From Flavobacterium psychrophilum (lineage in GTDB: Bacteria; Bacteroidota; Bacteroidia; Flavobacteriales; Flavobacteriaceae), in NCBI GenBank assembly GCA_945897545.1, contig CAMDGJ010000059.1:1-13218 (forward strand): 13,218 nt of DNA, in the 5' to 3' direction. The notes under the pieces were generated by a model, which saw only the letters and a list, made by a program, of their open reading frames with translations, made no database searches and was not told where the DNA came from. The position numbers and the translations under genes were made by a program. Of this stretch, positions 8,050 through 13,218 are shown one piece after another (the stretch's first letter is position 1; each line of letters begins with the position of its first letter).

Positions 8050-8973
8050 TTATATTTCTATATCAAATTGAGTTAGAGATTTAAATTGTTGCAATCTCGC
8101 AATCACCTCATCTTTCTCTATGTTTAGCATTCTTTCGGTCCCAAATTTTTCTACACAAAAGGAAGCTAAATTAGATCCATAAATTATGGCGTTTTTCATG
8201 TTTTCGAAAGATATATTTTCACTTTGCGTTAAATAGCCTGCAAATCCTCCTGCAAATGTGTCTCCTGCTCCTGTTGGATCAAAAACTTCTTCTAACGGCA
8301 ATGCTGGTGCAAAGAAAATTTGATGGTCGTGAAATAACAATGCGCCATGTTCTCCTTTTTTAATGACAACATATTTAGGTCCCATTGCGTGAATTTTTAC
8401 AGCCGCTTTTACCAATGAATATTCTCCCGAAAGTTGCCTTGCCTCTTCATCATTGATCGTAATTACATCCACGCGTTTGATAACCTCTAATAATTCTGGT
8501 AAAGCACAATCCATCCAAAAATTCATAGTGTCAAGAACTACTAATTTTGGCTTTACATCCATTTGGTCTAAAACGCTACTTTGCACTAATGGATGCAAGT
8601 TTCCGAGCATCACAATATCAGCGGTTTTGAATTTTTGGGGAACTTTTGGTTGGAAATCAGCCAACACATTCAACTCGGTTGCCAAAGTATCTCTGGAATT
8701 CAAATCATTATGATATAAACCGCTCCAGAAAAATGTTTTCCCTCCTTTAACTACTTCAAGACCCGAAATATCGATGTTTCTATCGCTCAATAAATCTAAA
8801 TATTCTTGTGGAAAATCATCGCCAACCACCGAAACAATCGCGGATTCGAGATTAAAATGGGAAGCTGAAAGTCCAATGTAAGTTGCAGCGCCACCCAAGA
8901 TTTTGTCTGTTTTACCAAATGGCGTTTCAATAGCGTCGAAAGCAACAGTACCAACAATCAATAATTTATTCAT
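8050..8973 (-). CDS. PfkB-family (ribokinase-like) sugar or nucleoside kinase
   Basis: A cytosolic ATP-dependent kinase of 307 residues, the normal size for the family. Landmarks: N-terminal strand MNKLLIVGTVAFDAIETP; the substrate-side glycines LGGAATYIGLSASHF at 26-40; the NDEE motif at 174-177 (the NxxE magnesium/phosphate motif); KKGEHGALL at 205-213; and the C-terminal PfkB signature DPTGAGDTFAGGFAGYL at 232-248 with catalytic base Asp238 in GAGD. The substrate cannot be read from the sequence: ribokinase, fructokinase and nucleoside kinases share these motifs. The position between rnhA and the purF-like gene is compatible with a purine nucleoside or ribose-related substrate, but this is inference only. 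It has its own -7 box 23 bases before the ATG and ends in a strong terminator. Confidence 0.9.
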   Translation of the reverse strand: MNKLLIVGTVAFDAIETPFGKTDKILGGAATYIGLSASHFNLESAIVSVVGDDFPQEYLDLLSDRNIDISGLEVVKGGKTFFWSGLYHNDLNSRDTLATELNVLADFQPKVPQKFKTADIVMLGNLHPLVQSSVLDQMDVKPKLVVLDTMNFWMDCALPELLEVIKRVDVITINDEEARQLSGEYSLVKAAVKIHAMGPKYVVIKKGEHGALLFHDHQIFFAPALPLEEVFDPTGAGDTFAGGFAGYLTQSENISFENMKNAIIYGSNLASFCVEKFGTERMLNIEKDEVIARLQQFKSLTQFDIEI

Positions 8974-8996
8974 TTTATACGATTCGAATTAAGCGG

Positions 8997-9004
8997 CAAA
9001 GATA
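8997..9004 (-). promoter_or_regulatory. -7 promoter box of the PfkB kinase gene
   Basis: TATCTTTG on the minus strand is an exact TAnnTTTG match with 23 bases to the ATG at 8973. A TTG at the usual -33 spacing is missing (TGC is present), so this may be a moderate promoter supplementing read-through from rnhA. Confidence 0.5.
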
Positions 9005-9048
9005 GTTTATAAGTTTTATAGTTGCATAGTTTGAAAGTCTCAAAGTTT

Positions 9049-9528
9049 TCACAAAAGTTTTTCATCTTCTTTTTCATAAAAAACATCAACAGAAAGTGAC
9101 TTTTGACTTGATGCAAAAACTGCCAATTCATCGCAACGCTCGTTTTGAGGATGATTATTATGCCCCTTTATCCATTTAAAATCGACTTGGTGTTTTCTGT
9201 AAACCACCAAGAATCGTTTCCATAAATCAGGATTTTTCTTTCCGGCAAAACCTTTTTTCTCCCAGCCAAAAACCCATTTTTTCAAAACGGAATCCACCAC
9301 ATATTTAGAATCCGAAACTATCAAGACTTTCATATTAGGATTTTTAAGCTTTTCGAGACCCACAATTACGGCAAGCAATTCCATTCTGTTATTAGTGGTG
9401 TGACGGAAGCCTTCGTAAAATTCTTTTTTATGCGGAGTTCCCACTAATTCCATAACAATGCCATATCCTCCTCGACCTGGATTGCCTTTAGCAGCACCAT
9501 CAGTATAAATATGTACGTCGTGATTCAA
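9049..9528 (-). CDS. rnhA: Ribonuclease HI
   Basis: Cuts the RNA strand of RNA-DNA hybrids, clearing R-loops and primer RNA in the cytosol. At 159 residues it is the single-domain bacterial form (E. coli 155). The four catalytic acids are visible: Asp10 in YTDGAAKGNPG, Glu50 in NNRMELLAV, Asp73 in VSDSKYV, and Asp133 in ERCDELAV, with the catalytic-loop His123 in KGHNNHPQN. The start codon is TTG (9528-9526): the reading frame upstream meets the purN stop TAA nine bases earlier, no ATG lies between, and the next methionine (residue 26) would remove Asp10. The gene therefore lies in the same frame as purN and is probably translated from the same message, with coupling across the 9-base gap. 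Confidence 0.93.
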   Translation of the reverse strand: MNHDVHIYTDGAAKGNPGRGGYGIVMELVGTPHKKEFYEGFRHTTNNRMELLAVIVGLEKLKNPNMKVLIVSDSKYVVDSVLKKWVFGWEKKGFAGKKNPDLWKRFLVVYRKHQVDFKWIKGHNNHPQNERCDELAVFASSQKSLSVDVFYEKEDEKLL

Positions 9529-9533
9529 AGTGT

Positions 9534-9561
9534 GAAGTTAGAAGTTAGAAGTTAGAAGTTT
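9534..9561. repeat. Heptamer tandem repeat at the purN 3' end
   Basis: GAAGTTA occurs three times in a row and a fourth copy differs in its last base (GAAGTTT). Read on the minus strand, the array encodes the last residues of PurN (LLTSNF) and its TAA stop, and runs to within five bases of the rnhA start codon. A seven-base unit changes frame when copy number changes. Confidence 0.9.
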
Positions 9562-10107
9562 ATCTATAACTTCTGGAAAATAGCGTTGTTCTAATTCGTG
9601 TATTTTTTCGGCTACACTTTCTGGCGAATCTGTTGCTGTTAAAAGCACGGTTTTTTGAAAAATAATATTTCCTTCATCATAGTTCTCGTTGACAAAATGA
9701 ATAGTAATTCCAGTTTCTTTTTCCTTGTTTTGAACTACAGCGGTGTGCACATTCATTCCATACATTCCTTTTCCACCGTATTTTGGCAACAAAGCAGGAT
9801 GTATATTTATTATTTTATTAGGGTAGGATTCGATGATACTTTCAGGTAGCTTTAATAAAAATCCAGCTAGAACTATCAAATCGGGTTGAAAATCGTTTAA
9901 TTTTTGTAGTATTTTACTTTCAAATAGTTCTGCCTTAGAGAATACTTCGGTTGGAAGATGATATTTTTTGGCTCTTTCAAGAACTTTTGCAATTGGATTA
10001 TTTGAAAAAACGGCAACGACAGTTCCAATCTCTTTTGTTTGAAAATATTTTATGATGTTTTCGGTATTAGTCCCCGAACCAGAAGCGAAAATTACTATTT
10101 TCTTCAT
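9538..10107 (-). CDS. purN: Phosphoribosylglycinamide formyltransferase (GAR transformylase)
   Basis: Transfers a formyl group from 10-formyltetrahydrofolate to GAR, the third step of purine synthesis; cytosolic. With the ATG at 10107 the product is 189 residues and begins MKKIVIFASGSGTN, the canonical N-terminal strand with the phosphate-binding SGSGTN loop (9-14). An upstream in-frame ATG at 10164 would add 19 residues with no family match, so I prefer the internal start. Catalytic residues are visible: Asn101 and His103 in NIHPALLPKYGGKGMYG, and Asp144 in NENYDEG, equivalent to Asn106, His108 and Asp144 of E. coli PurN. The C-terminus is encoded by a 7-base tandem repeat. rnhA follows after nine bases in the same frame. 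It diverges from acpP; no clear -7 box was found for it. Confidence 0.93.
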   Translation of the reverse strand: MKKIVIFASGSGTNTENIIKYFQTKEIGTVVAVFSNNPIAKVLERAKKYHLPTEVFSKAELFESKILQKLNDFQPDLIVLAGFLLKLPESIIESYPNKIINIHPALLPKYGGKGMYGMNVHTAVVQNKEKETGITIHFVNENYDEGNIIFQKTVLLTATDSPESVAEKIHELEQRYFPEVIDKLLTSNF

Positions 10108-10222
10108 AACCAAAGTGATTTCATTTATGCAAAAAAAAGAATAAAAAGTGATAATAAATAACAATATGAAGTCTTTGTGAAAATTATTTTATAAATTCGT
10201 GTTCATATTTATTAACTAAAAC

Positions 10223-10252
10223 GTGGATTTAAAATAAAGTTTTTTATTTTTG
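10223..10252 (+). promoter_or_regulatory. Promoter of acpP
   Basis: TATTTTTG (10245-10252) is an exact TAnnTTTG match with 30 bases to the acpP ATG. At the ideal 19-base spacing upstream lies GTG (10223-10225), one base from the TTG -33 consensus. The divergent purN gene starts 115 bases to the left of this element. Confidence 0.7.
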
Positions 10253-10282
10253 CCAACAAATTAAATTTTAAAATTAAAGATT

Positions 10283-10519
10283 ATGTCAGACATTGCATCA
10301 AGAGTAAAAGCGATTATCGTAGACAAATTAGGCGTTGACGAAAACGAAGTTGTAACAGAAGCGAGCTTCACTAATGATTTAGGAGCTGATTCATTAGACA
10401 CTGTAGAGCTTATTATGGAATTCGAAAAAGAATTCGATATTCAAATTCCAGACGATCAAGCAGAAAACATTGCTACTGTAGGTCAAGCTATTTCTTATAT
10501 CGAAGAAGCGAAGAAATAA
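10283..10519 (+). CDS. acpP: Acyl carrier protein
   Basis: A 78-residue acidic four-helix protein that carries growing acyl chains in type II fatty acid synthesis as a thioester on 4'-phosphopantetheine. The attachment site is Ser37 in [12 protein letters not shown], the invariant DSL motif. Helix I (residues 3-15) and the acidic helix II that partner enzymes recognise are as expected, and length equals that of E. coli AcpP (78). It has its own promoter box and is followed by a strong hairpin and then fabF, the condensing enzyme that uses it. Confidence 0.98.
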   Translation: MSDIASRVKAIIVDKLGVDENEVVTEASFTNDLGADSLDTVELIMEFEKEFDIQIPDDQAENIATVGQAISYIEEAKK

Positions 10520-10527
10520 TAATAAAA

Positions 10528-10571
10528 AACACCCGTTTGCAAAATTGTAAACGGGTGTTATTATTTTTTTT
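10528..10571 (+). terminator. Strong intrinsic terminator or attenuator between acpP and fabF
   Basis: AACACCCGTTT (10528-10538) pairs perfectly with AAACGGGTGTT (10549-10559); the stem can grow to 13 pairs with GC/GU inside. T-rich sequence follows to 10571. It starts eight bases after the acpP stop. Because fabF follows and lacks a clear promoter box, partial read-through here would give much more ACP than FabF message. Confidence 0.9.
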
Positions 10572-10621
10572 AAATTAAATTCCGGATTGAATTTCAATCA
10601 AAATGATATTTATAATATAAT

Positions 10622-10666
10622 ACCCATGTCTCTTTTGTGATTTTAATTCAGCAAGAAAGCATGGGT
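10622..10666 (+). promoter_or_regulatory. Inverted repeat in the fabF leader
   Basis: ACCCATG (10622-10628) pairs with CATGGGT (10660-10666) around a 31-base AT-rich loop, and is followed by TTTGTTTATTT. It ends 33 bases before the fabF ATG. The long loop makes it weaker than the preceding hairpin; it could be a second attenuator or a leader structure. No TAnnTTTG box was found in 10572-10699. Confidence 0.4.
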
Positions 10667-10699
10667 TTTGTTTATTTAAAAATACTAATATAATAAATT

Positions 10700-11953
10700 A
10701 TGGAATTAAGGAGAGTTGTAGTAACAGGTATAGGCGCTCTTACTCCTATTGGAAATAATATCGAAGAGTATTGGACATCACTTATTAATGGTGTTAGCGG
10801 AGCTGCTCCAATAACTTATTATGACCCTTCAAAGTTTAGAACCCATTTTGCCTGCGAAGTAAAAAACTTCACAGTAGAAGATTTTATTGATAGAAAGGAA
10901 GCCAGAAAAATGGACCGTTATGCGCAGTATGCATTGGTAGCAGCTGATGAAGCGGTGAAAAATGCCGGTTTCAATATGGATAAACTTGACAAAGATAGAG
11001 TTGGTGTTATCTGGGGTTCAGGTATTGGTGGATTAGAAACTTTTCAAATAGAAGTTCTTAATTATGCTGCAGGTGATGGAACTCCAAAATTCAATCCATT
11101 TTTTATACCTAAAATGATTGCAGATATTGCAGGTGGTCATATCTCTATAAAATACGGATTTAGAGGCCCGAATTTTACAACCGTTTCGGCTTGTGCATCT
11201 TCTACGAATGCTATTATTGACGCTTTCAATTATATCCGACTAGGTCACGCAGATGCAATGGTAACAGGAGGTTCAGAAGCAGCCGTTACGATTGCAGGAA
11301 TGGGAGGATTTAATGCAATGCACGCCCTTTCGACACGAAATGAAGATCCAAAAACCGCTTCAAGACCTATGGATAAAGACCGCGATGGTTTTGTATTAGG
11401 CGAAGGAGCCGGTGCTTTAATCCTTGAAGAATATGAACATGCCATAGCCCGTGGAGCAACAATTTATTGCGAAATTGGTGGCGGAGGAATGTCTGCAGAT
11501 GCATACCATATTACCGCCCCGCATCCAGAAGGATTGGGTGCAAAAAACGTAATGTTAAACTGCTTGAGAGATGCAGGATTAAAACCAACTGATGTTGATG
11601 GTGTAAATATGCACGGAACATCAACACCTCTTGGCGACTTCGCAGAATCGAAAGCCATTGAACATGTTTTTGGCGAACATGCTTACACTATGAATTTAAA
11701 TTCTACAAAATCTATGACAGGACACTTACTTGGTGCCGCTGGAGCGATAGAAACCATAGCCTCTATTCTTTCGATAAAACACGGAATTGTTCCTCCAACA
11801 ATAAATCATTTTACCGATGATGAAAGCATTAATCCTAAATTAAACTTTACTTTTAATGTTGCCCAAAAAAGAGACGTGAGTGTCTTGATGAGCAATACTT
11901 TTGGTTTTGGAGGTCACAACGCTTGCGTATTGGTAAAAAAATTGGAATTTTAG
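10700..11953 (+). CDS. fabF: Beta-ketoacyl-ACP synthase II
   Basis: Elongates acyl-ACP with malonyl-ACP in type II fatty acid synthesis; cytosolic, working on the ACP encoded just upstream. At 417 residues it matches the family (E. coli FabF 413). N-terminal thiolase-fold half: RRVVVTGIGALTPIG, with nucleophile Cys165 in TVSACASSTNAI. C-terminal half: His305 in NMHGTSTPLGD, Lys337 in NSTKSMTGH, His342 in GHLLGAAGA, and the closing SNTFGFGGHNAC at 398-409. The Cys-His-His triad rules out FabH (Cys-His-Asn). FabF is preferred over FabB by the gene order acpP-fabF and the full GFGGHN ending. The stop codon lies six bases before rnc, so the two are certainly co-transcribed. Confidence 0.96.
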   Translation: MELRRVVVTGIGALTPIGNNIEEYWTSLINGVSGAAPITYYDPSKFRTHFACEVKNFTVEDFIDRKEARKMDRYAQYALVAADEAVKNAGFNMDKLDKDRVGVIWGSGIGGLETFQIEVLNYAAGDGTPKFNPFFIPKMIADIAGGHISIKYGFRGPNFTTVSACASSTNAIIDAFNYIRLGHADAMVTGGSEAAVTIAGMGGFNAMHALSTRNEDPKTASRPMDKDRDGFVLGEGAGALILEEYEHAIARGATIYCEIGGGGMSADAYHITAPHPEGLGAKNVMLNCLRDAGLKPTDVDGVNMHGTSTPLGDFAESKAIEHVFGEHAYTMNLNSTKSMTGHLLGAAGAIETIASILSIKHGIVPPTINHFTDDESINPKLNFTFNVAQKRDVSVLMSNTFGFGGHNACVLVKKLEF

Positions 11954-11959
11954 TTATAC

Positions 11960-12703
11960 ATGAATATAATAAGGAAAATATTTACGAAATCCCGTTCTCT
12001 TGAAGACGGGATTTTTTTTGATTCCATATCTGAAATTATAGGTTTTGTTCCTATTAACCTAGATTATTTCAAAAAAGCATTTACACATCGCTCCTCAAAT
12101 AAACAGGACGAAAGCGGAAACGCAATTAATTATGAACGCCTCGAATTTCTTGGAGACGCTATGTTAAGCTCCGTAATTGCTGCACATTTATTCAGCAAAG
12201 TTCCCGCTGGAGACGAAGGATATTTAACAAAAATGCGTTCAAAAATTGTCAGTAGAGAACATCTAAACGAATTGGGAAAGGATTTAAATCTTGTTCGCTT
12301 TATTGATAGCAAGGTTCCTGTTCAACATTTTGGCGACAATATTCACGGCAATATTTTCGAATCCTTAGTTGGAGCAATATATCTTGACCGAAATTATGAA
12401 TACTGCGAGAAATTTATTCAAAAAAGAGTTATCATTCCTTATGTTGATATTGCCAGACTTGAGGGGAAAGTAATAAGCTATAAAAGTTTGGTAATAGAAT
12501 GGTGTCAAAAAGAAAAGAAACAATTTCACTATGACATATTTGATGACAATGGCATTGACGGACAACGATTATTTGGTGTAAAACTTAGCATCGACGACAA
12601 AGTAATTGCAAAAGCAAGGGCGACCTCAAAAAAGAAAGCTGAAGAAAAAGCATCACAACGCGCCTATTTTGCATTTCAGAAAAAAATTGACAATAAATAT
12701 TAA
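11960..12703 (+). CDS. rnc: Ribonuclease III
   Basis: Cleaves double-stranded RNA in rRNA and mRNA processing. At 247 residues it has a longer N-terminus than E. coli Rnc (226). The catalytic RNase III domain spans about 20-160 with the signature NYERLEFLGDA at 57-67 (Glu59, Glu62, Asp66); a dsRNA-binding domain spans about 172-241, ending in the lysine-rich ATSKKKAEEKASQRAY helix. Glu134 in FESLVGAIYLD corresponds to E. coli Glu117, but the residue corresponding to Asp114 is Asn131 (HGNIFE). The ATG at 11960 follows fabF by six bases; an RNase III gene after fabF is an operon link I expect in Bacteroidetes. Codons 10-20 contain a terminator-like hairpin with eight T's, listed separately. Confidence 0.95.
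   Translation: MNIIRKIFTKSRSLEDGIFFDSISEIIGFVPINLDYFKKAFTHRSSNKQDESGNAINYERLEFLGDAMLSSVIAAHLFSKVPAGDEGYLTKMRSKIVSREHLNELGKDLNLVRFIDSKVPVQHFGDNIHGNIFESLVGAIYLDRNYEYCEKFIQKRVIIPYVDIARLEGKVISYKSLVIEWCQKEKKQFHYDIFDDNGIDGQRLFGVKLSIDDKVIAKARATSKKKAEEKASQRAYFAFQKKIDNKY
11987..12019 (+). promoter_or_regulatory. Terminator-like hairpin with T-run inside the rnc coding sequence
   Basis: AAATCCCGT (11987-11995) pairs perfectly with ACGGGATTT (12006-12014) over a 10-base loop; an uninterrupted run of eight T's spans 12012-12019, so its first three T's are in the stem. It starts 27 bases after the first base of rnc, covering codons 10-20 (residues K10 to F20). The shape is that of an intrinsic terminator on the plus strand, while also encoding ordinary amino acids. 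It could attenuate rnc transcription after fabF or be a substrate for RNase III itself; function is inferred. Confidence 0.6.
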
Positions 12704-12755
12704 GAATTTATCCAAAACTACAACGTTATCGTTTTTTAATACAAGAGAAACATCT

Positions 12756-12763
12756 TATTTTTG
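12756..12763 (+). promoter_or_regulatory. -7 promoter box before the IPExxxVDY-family gene
   Basis: TATTTTTG is an exact TAnnTTTG match with 50 bases to the ATG at 12814. At the ideal -33 spacing there is TTT rather than TTG, within a T-run (12732-12737). It suggests that this gene can be transcribed independently of fabF-rnc. Confidence 0.5.
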
Positions 12764-12813
12764 GAATAATGAAACAATAGAAATACTATATTTACAGCTT
12801 ATTTTTTCTTGAA

Positions 12814-13218
12814 ATGGCTATTCATAAATTGGATCTTGGCAAGTTTGACGAAATAGATTATCATCTTATTGCTATTCATACTTCATTAGAAGATTATAGA
12901 TTAGCCTATTTCATTAATCAAATATTGCCTGTAAATTTGTGTAAAAATGGGAATGAAATTCAAATAAATATAAAAGAAGGGGAGACAAAATTTTCTAGAT
13001 TTTCTTATCAAGATGTTGAAAACACAATCGACTGGAATTTAATTCAAAATAGAAATGAAGTCATTCAGAAAAAAAATGAAAAAAGCCAAAATCTATTTTC
13101 GAATATAGATATGGAAGTTTCGACTAAAGTCTATTTACTTTCTGAATTTAAAAAAGTAGATTATTTTCTTAAAATAGAAAATATGGACAAAGTGATGAAT
13201 GTTGATGAAATTCAAGCC
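12814..13218 (+). CDS. IPExxxVDY-family protein, partial (3' end cut by window)
   Basis: The first 135 codons are present, starting at ATG 12814 with MAIHKLDLGKFDEIDYHLIAI; the frame is open to the window edge. I recognise this as the small Bacteroidetes-specific family named for an IPExxxVDY motif, found next to rnc; its function is unknown. The corresponding motif here is LSEFKKVDY at 109-117, so the usual proline is serine (codon TCT). There is no signal peptide or membrane segment; the protein is probably cytosolic, about 150-160 residues when complete. The gap of 110 bases after rnc contains a -7 promoter box. From memory of related genomes a pyruvate kinase gene often follows, beyond this window. 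Confidence 0.85.
   Translation, partial: MAIHKLDLGKFDEIDYHLIAIHTSLEDYRLAYFINQILPVNLCKNGNEIQINIKEGETKFSRFSYQDVENTIDWNLIQNRNEVIQKKNEKSQNLFSNIDMEVSTKVYLLSEFKKVDYFLKIENMDKVMNVDEIQA

Noticed and set aside
8453..8713. 86-codon plus-strand open frame inside the kinase gene
   Set aside because: It lies fully antisense to a well-supported PfkB gene and its translation has no recognisable domain; a shadow of the real frame.
10108..10164. Upstream in-frame ATG adding 19 residues to PurN
   Set aside because: The added residues (hydrophobic, ending in TLV) have no match to the PurN fold, and MKKIVIFASGSGTN at 10107 is the family N-terminus. A hydrophobic leader would make no sense for this cytosolic enzyme.
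12722..12737. Short AACG/CGTT hairpin with T's after rnc as a terminator
   Set aside because: The stem is only four pairs with a TTAT loop, too weak to call.
12606..12812. 68-codon plus-strand open frame crossing the end of rnc
   Set aside because: It overlaps the dsRNA-binding domain of rnc in another frame, and its low-complexity translation resembles nothing; the real next gene starts at 12814.
1..13218. A large new defence, secretion or mobile system
   Set aside because: Every long frame is a recognisable housekeeping protein, intergenic regions are short, and no transposase, integrase, toxin-antitoxin pair, CRISPR spacing or tRNA-like fold was seen. The AddA-like protein is a repair enzyme; its nuclease and helicase parts do not by themselves suggest a new defence system.

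Overview
The window looks like core chromosome of a member of the Flavobacteriaceae, most likely Flavobacterium. The evidence is low GC, start codons without clear Shine-Dalgarno sequences, five exact copies of the Bacteroidetes -7 promoter box TAnnTTTG just upstream of genes, and lineage-typical proteins (an exported OmpA-like N-terminus, a 632-residue PurF-like protein, an IPExxxVDY-family protein after rnc). No tRNA, rRNA, CRISPR array, transposase, phage gene or attachment site is visible.

Layout. On the minus strand, positions 1-4769 hold the start of an exported OmpA-like protein (cut by the window edge), kbl (2-amino-3-ketobutyrate CoA ligase) and a 1052-residue AddA-like helicase-nuclease. 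A divergent intergenic region (4770-5005) contains a structured, repeat-like element and the promoter of a plus-strand Mn-type superoxide dismutase gene (5006-5611). A 467-base gap follows, with a terminator, a bidirectional 13-bp hairpin terminator and two diverged copies of a roughly 53-base repeat. From 10107 down to 6079 the minus strand carries purN, rnhA, a PfkB-family kinase gene and a long purF-like gene. From 10283 onward the plus strand carries acpP, fabF, rnc and the start of an IPExxxVDY-family gene.

How the genes fit together. The purN and purF-like genes are two steps of purine synthesis and flank a sugar/nucleoside-type kinase and RNase HI. acpP and fabF form the fatty-acid elongation core, with a strong hairpin between them that could keep ACP in excess over FabF. 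rnc follows fabF by six bases.

No large undescribed system is visible; the genes are housekeeping. The points worth following are small-scale. They are a perfect terminator-like hairpin with eight T's inside codons 10-20 of rnc; an Asp-to-Asn change at a predicted metal ligand of RNase III; a heptamer tandem repeat that forms the end of purN directly before an rnhA that must start at TTG; the structured element between addA and sod; and the paired hairpin repeats after sod.
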